This document shows, in pieces, positions 22,298 to 33,239 of a stretch of DNA of 64,000 nucleotides (position 1 is the stretch's first letter; each line of letters opens with the position of its first letter). A program made the position numbers and the translations under genes. The notes below the pieces were generated by a model. That model saw only the letters and a list, made by a program, of their open reading frames with translations, did not search any database and was not told the DNA's origin. Source of the DNA: Ornithodoros turicata (taxonomy: Eukaryota > Arthropoda > Arachnida > Ixodida > Argasidae); assembly GCF_037126465.1 (NCBI RefSeq), contig NC_088210.1, positions 14,657,511 through 14,721,510 on the forward strand, given 5' to 3'.

Positions 22298-23188
22298 ACA
22301 GGGTGTCCCAGAAAACGTGTCATTGAATTATAATAAAAAAACTACACCAACTAGAGTCATGCGGTCAATGGCATTTGTTCTTACTGGGTTTTTGCCATCT
22401 CCTCATGTGAATGTCGTGTAGCGTGAGTTTAATTATGTAAATTTTTGCGAGCTTAAGTCGGAAATTTGCCTAGTAAAGGTCACTTTTTTACCCCACCAAT
22501 GTGAAGAGCGTGTCTAATTTAGTCAAATTAATGATAATTGACAGGGATATTCAGGAGCTATCCCATCGGAAAAAATAGCTGAACATCATGCTCTACGGAG
22601 GTGGCACAGAATAGCGCACGATAAAATTTTCAGCGCAATTTTTGTCAGTCCGACGAAAGGAGGTTGGAAACCCAGCCCTCTCCGACATCGCAGAAAGAGA
22701 TAAAACGTCCGGCTTAAAAAAAACGGCTTATCGCGTCCGACTTTCGCTGGGATTTTGCTTTCCCTCTCCCAATTTTAGGAACTGTTACTTTTTCTACTAT
22801 TACTCTGTGGGCTGGCTTCGGAACCTCCTTTCGTCGCACTGAGAGCGATTGCGCTCAAAAAGTCATCGCGCGCTATGGTCCGGTGCTCCGAAAAACATGA
22901 TATTCGGCTATTCTTTTCGATTGGATAGCTCGTGAATATCACTGTGAATTATCATTAATTTGAGTGAATTCGGCACGCTCTTCATATTGGTGGGGTAAAA
23001 AAGTGACCTTTACTTGGCAAATTTCCGAGTTCAGTTCGCAAATATTTACATAATTAAACTTGGAGTACATGACATTCACATTAGGAGGTGGCAAAAAGCT
23101 AATAAGAACAAATGCTGTTGACCGCATGATTCTAGGTGGCGTAGTTTTTTTATTATAATTCAATGACACGTTTTCTGGGACACCCTGT
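22298..23188. mobile_element. Large foldback element, 891 bp
   Basis: Inverted ends ACAGGGTGTCCCAGAAAACG and CGTTTTCTGGGACACCCTGT. The arms run over 300 bp: CAATGGCATTTGTTCTTACT, AAGGTCACTTTTTTACCCCACCAAT and others mirror ATTGGTGGGGTAAAAAAGTG and AGAACAAATGCTGTTGACCG. The middle contains GACGAAAGGAGGTT and its inverse. No transposase frame is present, so it is non-autonomous. Confidence 0.88.
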
Positions 23189-23640
23189 ATATGAAAGTGT
23201 GTTATAGCAGCGATATGTGCGGCTCATAAAATGGCTTTTATTTTCAACGTCATCATCAACGTCACCGAAAGTGCTTTTGTTGGCCCTGTCTTTGTTTGTA
23301 CAGAAATATTGCCCGTACAATGCCGGGCAGTAAAGCTATTGGTGGAAACTATGGGCCATTGATCTCCGCTCAATCAACTGTGCATTCAACAGAGAGAACT
23401 CAATCTTCTGATAATGCTCCGCAGGCGGTAGACAGTACATTGCATTGGCAGGATAGCATTGTTTAGGGTGGGGGCTGTCTAAGTGCTCCCTGCAAGTAAT
23501 ACAAGCACGCCTTTTTTTTTTTTTCGGATAAAAGACTGTGCGTTGCGGTTATGCAGTGGTATATATAGTGATGTATAGAGATACCTATATATCACCATGT
23601 GTATATCTTGGAACATAGGAACAGAATACAATGAAGTTGC

Positions 23641-23681
23641 CGTGAACTATAATTGTTGGTACACCCAACCACTATAGTTCA
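23641..23681. other. Short inverted repeat
   Basis: GTGAACTATAATTGTTGGT and AACCACTATAGTTCATC pair around ACACCC with one or two mismatches. It is a possible hairpin with no known role. Confidence 0.55.
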
Positions 23682-23800
23682 TCATTACAACAACATTGAT
23701 CAAGAATGCGAAGTGTTCACTTTGTATTCTACATATATATCAGCGGCATGGCCGGGAGGGTAAAAGCATCCGGCGCGTGGTAGCCACTCCAACAGCACCG

Positions 23801-23925
23801 CATATCCTCTGGACGTACGAATAATGTCCTAACGCAATCGTACGTCCGCTGGATATCCGAGGGACATCTATCGGACGTACGACTCTGTTAGGACACTATT
23901 CGTACACCCAGAAGATATTCAGTAT
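23801..23925. mobile_element. Small foldback element, about 125 bp
   Basis: The left arm GGACGTACGAATAATGTCCT...TCGTACGTCCG mirrors CGGACGTACGACTCTGTTAG...CTATTCGTAC at the right, with CATATCCTCTGG/CAGAAGATATTC outside it. The centre is CTGGATATCCGAGGGACATC. It could be a MITE, but no target duplication was identified. Confidence 0.6.
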
Positions 23926-23937
23926 TGTAGGGGCAAT

Positions 23938-24431
23938 GTCGGGCGGAAGACTAGGAGGTGTTAGGTTCGAATCCTACCACCGGATGTGCTGTCCGGCAGA
24001 GTTCCCAGACGAATGTCTGCGCAGATCCCCCTGAAGTCGGCCCAGGACGCATAGTAGCTCCCTCTGTCCCCTACGCTATTAAAAATGTACTTCAGCAGAT
24101 AGCATGCACGCTCCTAGGTAACCATCATCCCGAGTGACACCGTTCTTTACCCTGATTTGCTGAAAACGGGGGGGCGTACGCCATTTTTGTGGCATTACGC
24201 AGTTTATAATTGACACAGAAAATGGCGCACGCCTCTCGTTGTCATCAAAGAAAGGGAGAGAACGCTGTTATCCGGGATGATGGTTGCTATGCGGTGAAGC
24301 TCTGTTTTTAGATAGCCCTTTCACCATCGCCACCACCATCTGTTTTTAGATTGTACACCTTCCTACTGTCATTTTTGCATCTGTCCAGGTATGTCCGCCG
24401 CTCATAGCGACAGTTGCTTCGCGGCGCTAAC
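23938..24431 (+). mobile_element. SINE family 1 copy interrupted by a MITE
   Basis: Plus strand: TAGGTTCGAATCCTACCACC (tRNA-like B-box GGTTCGAATCC), GTGCTGTCC, GAAGTCGGCCCAGGACGC and CTCTGTCCCCTA up to 24065. After the MITE, CACCTTCCTACTGTC, CATCTGTCC, CCGCTCATAGC and CAGTTGCTTCGCGGCGCTAA run to 24431. The two halves join into the order seen in uninterrupted family-1 copies. Confidence 0.8.
24066..24356. mobile_element. Foldback MITE inside the SINE, with extra right sequence
   Basis: From CGCTATTAAAAATGTACTTC, through the core GGCGTACGCCATTTTTGTGGCATTACG with its inverse, to GGTGAAGCTCTGTTTTTAGA. A second CTGTTTTTAGATTGTA end follows at 24356 after CACCATCGCCACCACCATC. The SINE flanks read CCCCTA and TACACCTT, compatible with a TA target. 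Confidence 0.75.
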
Positions 24432-24593
24432 ACAGAATAAAAAATAGACAATAACTGTCAAAAAAAAAAGCGGAAGAAAGAAAGAAAGGGAACGTGCTGT
24501 ATTCCACGAGCAAGGAGTCTAAATAATATCATTCGAAATGTCGGTTGGCTCCGTGCGATGTTATGTGGCGAGGTAACCCTGATTTTTATCGTG

Positions 24594-24780
24594 CACCCCA
24601 AAAACGGAACTTCGCAGCCTAACACACTCGAGATCAACCAGTACACCGCTCTTTCGCCTGATTCGTCGAGGAGTCGGGGGGGGGGGGGGCGTACGCCATT
24701 TTTGTAATACTTAGCGTACATGAAGAAAGGGCGTACACCTCCCGTTTTCAGTGGAAGACATAAGGTCACCTTCTCGAGTG
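24594..24780. mobile_element. Decayed foldback MITE
   Basis: CACCCCAAAAACGGAACTTC, a G-run, GGCGTACGCCATTTTTGTAATACTTAGC and AGAAAGGGCGTACACCTCCCG are recognisable. The right arm breaks down after TTTTCAGTGG. A right-end piece of another copy lies at 24525-24580. Confidence 0.55.
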
Positions 24781-24884
24781 TTGTTTTTAGGAGCTGGGCA
24801 CACAATCCCCTTGCGTCTTCTGCCAGAAGGACATCATCCTGAGTGCTGTTTTTAGATATAATGGACACACAATCTCCCCAGCAT

Positions 24885-25075
24885 CACAACATCTTGGCCC
24901 TATATTGGCTAGGCGTTGGCAATATTGGTCGAGTACTAGTCCAATATTGGACCAGTATTCGGCCAATATTGCCAACGTCTAGCCAGTATATAGGGCCAAG
25001 ATGGGCCAGATGGGGGACCAGTTTTGGGCCAATATTGCCAATGTCAAGCCAATGTTTGGCCAAGATGTGGTGATG
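24885..25075. repeat. CCAATATTGG-type palindromic repeat, copy 1
   Basis: Words GGCCCTATATTGGCTAGGCG, TTGGCAATATTGG, CCAATATTGG and CCAATATTGCCAACGTCTAGCC alternate in both orientations, so both strands read alike. A shorter relative lies at 53889-54005, also ending CCAAGATGTGGTG. Frames across it on both strands give the same residues and are artefacts. Confidence 0.75.
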
Positions 25076-25560
25076 CATGGACTCCTTGCGTCTTCTGTAT
25101 CTTCAGTAGTAGGCGTTTTAAGCCTTGTCATTCAGGCGAACGTCGTTGTATCGCATGGTCGCAAAACTACCAGAAGCGGAACACAACAAGAAGAAGATTA
25201 ACATGATTCGATGCGTGCCAGTCCCAACGAACGAACGGTCACGACTTTAAGTGCAGCCGGCGCTACCTCTTCCACCGGCATCCTTCGCGGTGCATTTGAC
25301 GGCAACGAGGTCACATGAGCTGCCCCAATACAATTGCGACGCCGCAAAATGACCGCCGGGGACTGATGATTCCGAAACGTCTTATTTTCCCGCATCTTTT
25401 TTTTTTTTTTCCACCGCCGAATTTCTCGTCAAGGTTTATCTTTCCTTTTTTTTTTTTTTTCAACCGCCATTCATTTGTCTCCGATTTGACCGAGTTCGAA
25501 GGGCGAGCGAAAGTTGCGAAAAAAAGAGAGCGAGAGTGACGTGCCCACGGGGAGGGGCGC
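25076..25560. other. Region upstream of the gene 1 promoter
   Basis: The stretch is GC-mixed with two T-runs (25399-25413, 25449-25461). It probably holds upstream regulatory sequence of the cuticle gene, but no specific site can be named. Confidence 0.35.
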
Positions 25561-25563
25561 GGT

Positions 25564-25625
25564 CACGTGATGCTGACCATGAACAGGTGGGCATATATAA
25601 ACTTTTTCGAGAACACAGTGGCGGA
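25564..25625 (+). promoter_or_regulatory. Core promoter of cuticle gene 1
   Basis: A TATA box, TATATAA at 25594-25600, lies 67-73 bp upstream of the ATG. The position would put transcription start near 25620-25625, leaving a leader of about 45 bases. An E-box-like CACGTG is at 25564-25569. Assignment is by position relative to the first exon; the start site itself is not visible. Confidence 0.6.
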
Positions 25626-25666
25626 CATTTCGTCACACAGTGCACGCGACAAAACTTTGAGCGGCC

Positions 25667-25678
25667 ATGCGTTTCCTG
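25667..25678 (+). CDS. Cuticle gene 1, coding exon 1 (MRFL)
   Basis: ATG CGT TTC CTG is followed directly by a donor site GTAAGTGTG (from 25679). Joining in phase 0 to the acceptor TTTAATATTTCAG at 36020-36032 gives MRFLAAFSCLLVWANA followed by QQQY, a textbook signal peptide with a probable cut after NA. A first intron after about four codons, inside the signal peptide, is the known arrangement of many arthropod cuticle protein genes. The exon is too short for any frame-length filter. Confidence 0.82.
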
Positions 25679-27201
25679 GTAAGTGTGATGTGCTCTTGCT
25701 TCGTGTGCATGTGAAAGAAAGCAGGAAAACGGATGTGCTCTTCGGATGCTGCGTGCGAGATGAGGAAGATGGTGCTCGGATGAGTTGTCTCGTTTTCTCT
25801 TTTATTCTTGAGGGCGGGGGTTGGATTCAGTCAAACGCTATAGGATGTGAGTAGTGCTGTATCGTATATGCGGAAGGAAGGCACTGCATTGATCTGGATA
25901 TTATGATTTTCCGGTTAAATTGGAAGGTGCTTCATCGATCATTGAACAAATTCACACAGGGGCATTATTTCTTTCGATTAGAATTGACAGAATTTATTAT
26001 AGTTCGTTTCTCGTACAGGCGAAGTCCGTAATTCCTATTCCTGGACCACTTTAGGAAGTCAAAGTTCCCGTTTGATATTCCGGAGAAGCTCTTAATGAAC
26101 TTTAACTGTATTGGTTAACGCGTTAGTAGCTCCTTAAATTTATTCAACTCTTTCGTATAATCAGTTATCTCATCAGATTTAAAGTATTTCTTTCAATGAC
26201 CTATGCGTAATACTCTATACTTTCTCTTACTGCGTGTACACCTGGGAACATGCCACTATAGGACCCCAGGGGACTATCATCGTTTGCACTTGAAGTTATG
26301 GGCAACCATTAACTGTTCCTTATATATTCGATTGAATTTCCAATGTTACTCTGCCCATGGGCAACCAGGATGGGTGTATGTGATGGTGCACCACACGAAA
26401 GGGACTTACGCCCACTTCTGTGTGGCTATAACAACGGGAAGTCGATCCTGCTATTACCCCCCCCCCCTCCCCCAACCCCGGGGACTTAAGAACCGCAAAA
26501 GACAATTAATTCAATTGACTCACAAATGTACCGCCGCATTACTGCGCATTTATTTTGATTGCATACTGTGCTAGTCAAGAATGCGGAATGCAGTTATATG
26601 AGTACAAGTGATCAATGATCGTCCGCCCCTGCGGTTAAAATGAATTGCAGTTCCAATCACTCAACCGTTCAGGGACGGAACAAACAGTCGAACAGCAATC
26701 AATAAAAGGACACCCATGCCCGTTTTGCGCACTTTATGAACGCGCGATTTCCTTAGTGATAACCCTCACTCAGGAATGATAATTTCTTCGGCTAATTTTT
26801 TTTTTCCCCAACGGCGGGGGAAGCAGAAATAGATGTTGATAGAGAAGATAATTGGGCAGCAAGGCTAGGATTTGGGAGTGTGCATGTGGAATTTTGTGGC
26901 ATTGACGGGTGAACCAATAATGTGTGGTTGTTCTTCGATAGCTGAACAATACGGAAATGTAAGGAGCTCTGTGAGAAATTGGGACGAGGATGTAGAAAAC
27001 CGCTTCGTCATGCAACAATGACTCTCAATAAATATATATCCACCCCCCACCCTCTATCGTTATATTTATTTATTGATATGGTTCGCAAACGTTTGATATG
27101 TAAAATACTTCTCCCAAAGGGTTTGCATTTTCAAATTTTACGGTTAGATAACTCTCGATGGTGACTCTCGGACTTTCCTTTTCTTATTTCTTTTACTTTT
27201 T

Positions 27202-27237
27202 GTTTTTTATTTATTTATTTATTTATTTATTTATTTT
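27202..27237. repeat. (TTTA)n microsatellite
   Basis: TTTATTTATTTATTTATTTA-type run of about nine units, inside intron 1. Confidence 0.85.
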
Positions 27238-28258
27238 TGAAAGCGAATTTAGGAACTTTCTCAGTTTGAATGTTCTGTGGATATAGACTCAAGTTGGGGG
27301 AACGGTTTAGTACAAACCTATACCCTGAGGGCCTGACCTTCATTTATAAATTTGTTACAGAGAGCATCATTCTTTTCTTTCATTCATTTCTTCTTCTTTT
27401 TCGTACGACGCTTTCTCGGCGGGGCTTCCTTCCGCTGTGCACTGTTACAGATTAGACAAGATTCGATTAGATTTTTTTAAAATTAAAAAGATAGAGTCGT
27501 TAGTCTCGATAGGGCAGTGTCTCTTTTTCACGTGAAACATCCATTCTATTGACAGAGCTGAGTCGCAAATAGTTTCAAACCCGTTTTTGAATAGCACTTA
27601 AGTGCCCTTTCATTTTTGCGCCTTGCTTTTTCTAATCAGAAGATAATTACTGGATAAACGATAACTAAGCACGAAATCACGGAATCGGTTTATCATCATT
27701 TATGTCGCAAATAGGCGTTGCATCCTACATTATTGGTTCCCATTCTTGACTTTGTTATCTATATTCTTATCGAAACTTATCTACTTGATAATGCGTGCCG
27801 CGTGTTTCTGCATCACAGGTACGGGCGCCCGCGCTGATTAAAAAGATAGCAGACAGATATCGAGGAAGGGGTGCAACGGAATTAGTATGATGGAATTTTA
27901 CTAGATTGAGAGCCCTCTAGGAAAACGACACGACAAAGGAACCTGTCAAATCTAACATCAGCAGCGCGATATGTCAATAACTTATCAACTGAAATAAGAC
28001 GATCAGCTTACAGTATTTTCGGAACGGTTATCGTGAACACCTTCCTTTATACTAAAACCCCAACGGTCTCGTGTTAGTGCCCTATAAATAATATATTTAT
28101 TCATAAACATTTATATATTTATAAATTTTATAAATATTATTTATTCCCATTCGCGATTACTGCTTTTCAACTTTTCACACCTGCATACAATTCACGCACC
28201 GCAACGCAGACAGACTTTATATTGTGTTAGAAGAAAATTTATGAACATTTATTATTTA

Positions 28259-28259
28259 G

Positions 28260-28290
<31 letters not shown>
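28259..28290. repeat. (GTT)n microsatellite
   Basis: About ten GTT units inside intron 1. Confidence 0.9.
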
Positions 28291-28460
28291 ATTGTTATTA
28301 ACATCACCGATTGGCTGGTTGCGCTGCTGGGACTCCCTCTACTCGAATGCAATACATGCCATACAATAACTATACAATAGCTACACAATGCTATACACTA
28401 ACTATAAACTTTTGTACATAGCTACAAGGTTAGATATGTGTAGACGCTTATATGTCCACT

Positions 28461-28552
28461 CAGGGATGTCCGGATTTAGGGGGGGGGGTCCGGATGTCCT
28501 GACCCCCCCACCCCCCGCCCCCTCCCTCGGAAAAATCCTAGAACCGCCCCTG
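28461..28552. mobile_element. Short hAT-like MITE, 92 bp
   Basis: Ends CAGGGATGTCCGGATTTAGG and CCTAGAACCGCCCCTG are imperfect inverted repeats of the CAGGG...CCCTG hAT type. The flanks TGTCCACT (28453-28460) and TGTACACT (28553-28560) match at 7 of 8 positions, an 8-bp target duplication. The centre is G/C homopolymer. Confidence 0.65.
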
Positions 28553-28575
28553 TGTACACTACACACTAGTATGTA

Positions 28576-28824
28576 CACTCTTAAAAATGAACTTCACCGC
28601 GTAGCACGCTTCTAACCAACCATCATCTCAAATGATATCGTTATCTGCCCTGATTTCTTGAAAACGGGAGGCGTACGCCTTTTCTGTGACAATTATGAAC
28701 AGCATAAGTGTCACAAAAAAGGCGTACGCCTCCCGTTTTCAACAAATCAGGGCAGATAACGATATCATTCGAGATGATGGTTGGTTAGGAGCGTGCTACG
28801 CGGTGAAGTTCATTTTTAAGAGTG
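28576..28824. mobile_element. Foldback MITE, subfamily A, intact, TA duplication
   Basis: A 249-bp palindrome with ends CACTCTTAAAAATGAACTTC and its exact inverse, flanked by TA (28574-28575 and 28825-28826). The arms are about 115 bp with few mismatches around TTATGAACAGCATAA. It lies inside intron 1 of cuticle gene 1. It is a reference copy for the family. Confidence 0.95.
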
Positions 28825-28826
28825 TA

Positions 28827-29043
28827 CAGCTTGGGACAAAAGTTTACGGAACACGGCATTGGCGTATTTCTTCATGGGAGCGGCCCCCTGCTACATATCA
28901 AGAAGATATCAAATAAGAAACGGGTGTCCGGCTATTTTGTCCATCTCTCAATGAGTGCGTCCACCTCTGTTTTCTGCTATAGGGTGTCGCTCAAATGGAG
29001 AAATGTGACAACCCCGTGTTCCGTAAACTTTTGTCCCAAGCTG
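28827..29043. mobile_element. Tc1/mariner-like MITE, 217 bp
   Basis: Terminal inverted repeats of about 30 bp: CAGCTTGGGACAAAAGTTTA and its inverse TAAACTTTTGTCCCAAGCTG, with flanking TA on both sides. The left TA is also the right TA of the preceding foldback MITE. The internal sequence is unrelated to the foldback family. GGACAAAAGTTT near the end is common in Tc1/mariner ends. Confidence 0.85.
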
Positions 29044-30061
29044 TACCTATACAGTCAATATGTACAAGCGCAATGTGTGACCATATACAGACGAAAAAGC
29101 GATTCATATTGGCTCCATATTAGCATATTTTTTTATAGCGTGCTTCGCGCCTTCAAATTTTCCCCTTCGAACCGCGTTGCGTAACACTCCCTTCCCGAAC
29201 ACTCTAGAAGAATTATAAAAATAAGAACCACTAGAGGTAGACACTTTTCAGTATAAGCACATAGTACGCGCACTAAAAATTATACTTCAGCTACATTTTT
29301 TTTTTTTTCCTTTTCTCTCCGAAAGAATCCAGTTCAGCGCACTTTCTTTCTCTCGCTCGCGCGATAGTTTCTCCGAATAATTCCGACAGTTTTGCCGCCA
29401 ACGCGAACAGAAGCGGAAAAGTATTTTGTCCAGAGTTTCTCACAATTCGACAGACACGGAGGAAACAAGACTGGGTCACTGGCACAGGCGGCCGGTAACA
29501 GTCGGTTCCGTTCCGACAAAATGAAAGAACCATGTAACGAGCGGAGGGGGAAAGAAATATGTGAAACTAAAAGTAAACGCGTCGGCGCCTGCAACAGTTG
29601 ATTGCCTTTTCTTTTCATTTTTTTTTTTTGTTCTTTCATACTCCGGTGATATAATAGCTATAAAGGCACGCCCAGTTCGAGTGACCGGTTCCGCGGTTTA
29701 AATGGGCGCCTTCCGGGTGCCCCTCTCTCCCTCCTTTTCTTTCAAAACAATGGGAAAAATATGCTCAATGGGACCGATCATAACTAAGCCATGTGCAGTG
29801 ACCGCTGTAAAAATAAATGTGCAGCTCTTCCAATGACCGAATAGGATGTGGAGTCCATGAACCGATTAGAGTATACATGCATGAGCGGGTGTATGAAAAA
29901 CAAGCACGAAAATAGTCTATGGAGCAATGTGAGAAATTGAGCTGTTCGGTGATCCACAGAAAGCATTGAAAACGGTGTACCTCGAAATGAAGTGATCGAA
30001 AGAAATCCCTGTTGCAAAATAAACTACCGTAAATGAACGTTATCTTACCATAAAATGTTAA

Positions 30062-30150
30062 ATAAAATCTTAAAAATAAATATAATATAATAAATAAATA
30101 TAATATAAAAAATAAATATAATATAATAAATAAATATAATATAAAAATCT
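30062..30150. repeat. AAATAAATATAATATA low-complexity tract
   Basis: Repeated TAAATAAATATAATATAA units, inside intron 1. The Tyr/Leu-rich minus-strand frame across it is an artefact. Confidence 0.85.
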
Positions 30151-30661
30151 TAAAAATCCATAAAATCTTACCGCGCAGTCGCGCGTGGAAAACTGCCAAC
30201 GGCGAACTTCGACTAAAAAATGACATAAGAAATGCAAACACCGAACTTCGACTAACCTAATAATACCCAACATGCCGCTCAGTCGTGCCCGCCCTGATAA
30301 GCCGGCTGCTACGATGTGGCTTTCGTTCGCTGAAACGACTTGGACAGACATAGAAAACCCGTGAATTTGAGTGATTAAATAGCGATGTCGTGGTTTTAAA
30401 ACACGGCATATAACCTTACGAAGCAGTCAAGCATTCTCCTTGACTTCCCTTGTTTCAAGAACGTGAATTTCGAGATCAGGGATTTCGCAACCAGGATTAT
30501 CGAGGTCCTCCTCATTGAAAACATCAATGCTTGGACAACACAAAAAAGACGCATACACGACGATGCACTGACTGTTGTATTTTAGGCGCAAGTGTGTCTT
30601 GATTAAAATTTTTGTTTGTCAGTCAGTGCATGTCGTGCATGTCCCTTTTGTGTTGCTCAAG

Positions 30662-30830
30662 CACTGGGGGGGGGGGGGGGGGGATATGTTTATTAAGAAA
30701 AAAGAAAGGAAAGGTTAGCCAGGCAAAGAGCCGGCTTGCTATTCCGAAAAAAAGAAAAAAAAGAAGGGGAGGGGATAACGAAAAACAAAAAAAAGAAAGA
30801 AAGCACTGGGGGTTTTGAATGCATCCTAGA
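30662..30830 (-). repeat. Retroelement 3' tail repeat T, copy 1
   Basis: After a G-run, GATATGTTTATTAAGAAAAA, AGCCAGGCAAAGAGCCGGCTTGC and TATTCCGAAAAAAAG match 53663-53815. Read on the minus strand the block ends CTTAATAAACATATCCCC, like the 3' end of a retrotransposon with an AATAAA signal. Confidence 0.6.
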
Positions 30831-31390
30831 AAATAGAGTATGTTGTAAAGCATGAAATAATGTGAGTAGTGAGTGGTTGGAAATTATATTTTATGGCCTG
30901 AAGTGTAGTAGCAAAATCATCGTTCCCATGGAACTCGAATGCGCGCGACCTGAAGATGGCGATGATCTTTATATTATGTGAAATGAATTACATAAGTACT
31001 TTATTTTGCAATGTGAGGAGCCAGAGCAAAAAGCTGCTGGCATCAGCTTCACGGGGCTCCGGGCTCCTCTTGCGACACCGGCAATCGTGATTGAAAAAGA
31101 AAAAAAGAAAAAGTGATTGCAATCATTTTTTTTTTTTTTTTGCGGTCACTGTAATTATAACACTACAGTGACCGACCCGCCACTTCATACACAATGACGT
31201 ACATACATAATGACATTTACAGGGTGACACGTACCATGCAGATACGCGATAAACATTAGAAAACAATAAGTTTTGGAAAAAAGAGCAGAAAGAACCAACC
31301 AACCAGCAGAAAGAAAGACGATGAAATGATATATGCTGATGCTTATTATGATTCTGACCTCACAATATTATTAAAAGAGAACAGTAGTGA

Positions 31391-31455
31391 CGCCCATGCG
31401 ATGATATTGCGATGATATGCGATGAGATGCGATGATTGCGATCATGCGATAATAC
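31391..31455. repeat. GCGATGA-type tandem tract
   Basis: Irregular GATGATATTGCGATGATATGCGATGAGATGCGATG units, inside intron 1. Confidence 0.75.
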
Positions 31456-33239
31456 GACGCTAGTACCATGATACTAACGCATGATACGTTAGTCTTCCAC
31501 CAATTACGCACATTGACATCCCCTCTCTGTTTTATTTGTCTTCGTTGTCTTCGTCTTCTTTTTTTCTCGGTCTCTCTCTCGTTTCTTCGAGTGATACAAC
31601 CTGCGACGGGTTCGGGAATTGAGATTCCACTGCTGCAAAGGCGTATCCCAAGTTATGAACCGGAAGAGGCCCAATCCAATCCCCTTAGGTATATATCCCC
31701 CCTGCCCCACTTCATGATCCCAACTTGTTATCTATTGGACACACCACCCGTAGCTCCGTTTTCACATGCATGTCGGTAAAATCTGAACCAGCCAAAGCTC
31801 CTCATCCCGAAAAGCCCAAGAGAGCTGTGTATTCCGTTGCTAAGCTTGGAGGTTACTGTGCATAATCTAATCCTGTCTGCGGTTACTTCCATACGTTTAA
31901 AACACCGGCGTTACAGAAAGAAAAAAAAAAGCCTCCTTTTATAGTTCTTCCTTCAGTCACCAGATGCCGCGAGCTACCCAAAGCGAAAGTACGCTGCTCA
32001 GTTCAGAGGCTGAAATATGGTCGGGAAAGTCACGCAGCGGCGTGAATCCAACGTGCCTCTCAATTTGCCATCTTATTTTCCATTCCTTCAATTATACTTT
32101 CCATCAGCTCCTTGGCTCGTTCGCTGTCACTCAACGTGATCCTGCCAAAGTCTCGCGTCGTTGCAAACTTTCAGGAACACCCCGAGTGCATCATATACGA
32201 ACTTTCGGAACGTATACGCATTAGACTGGATCGAATCGATTTCTACACAAAACTCAGTACATAGTATACACATATACTTATCCGCTTCCTTCACGCATAA
32301 AAGCTATCCAACAGAGTGGAAAAAGAGTCCGACACGAAATATTGACGCAATCGCACAATAGCTTGTTTGTCGAGTAGCGCCGAACGGGAGTACCAATTTT
32401 AAGAACTTGACTATAACAATACAGCTCGGACAACAATCGTGGCGGAAGTCAGGAACTGGAGGGGGTGGTGGGGAAGGGGGGGAATTGTCCGTTCAATGAA
32501 GTCGTGCTCCGACCCACCCTGGCATGGTCACCACGCCTTTTGTTGCACAGGTTCATTTGACGCCGGCTGTAAGTGACCATAGAGAAGGCTATGCGGTAGC
32601 GACTGGTAAAAATCAGGGCAGCACTTTGCCTTTCTCCCCCCCCCCCCCCCCTTGATTATCGAGGAAAGTCGAGTCGCCAATGCCCAGCTCAGACAATGCA
32701 CAAAAGCGGTCGCAGCTTGTTAAGCGCAACGATTACAAATCACGGCGGTATATCTACGAAAGCGCGAATGTTAACGACAGCGTTTTTATTCGTCGTGATA
32801 CTCAATATCTTTTTTGTGTGTTTATTTTATCTCTGCGATCTTAATTCGCCTCTGCTGAAGGATATAATTACTGAGGGTTTCCAGAAAGGATGTTATGTCC
32901 GGCTAATAGTTATAAATAGGAACAACAACAAGAACAAAAAAGAACTCGTTATCGAATTGTTTTATTTTCATTGGGTTCCACGTACTATCTGAAACTACAT
33001 TTCTATGCTGGGGAATCGTGCGTCCTGGGCCGTCTTCTCACAGGGAACCTGTCAGAACTTGCAATGACTTTTTTATTTTTTACATCTCGGCATCGTAAAT
33101 GTCGCCAGTTATGACTATGACTATGAATGTGAACGGTGAACAAAACGCACATAGCTGAAGGCCCTCTTAGTTTAACAAGTTTAAACGAAGTCTTGGAAAG
33201 CACGCCATATGGCACAGTAAAGCATTAAAAAAAATCATG

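Noticed and set aside
24458..25201. Matching YWLxVGNIGRxLVQYWTS proteins on both strands
   Set aside because: They come from the self-complementary CCAATATTGG repeat, which reads alike on both strands.
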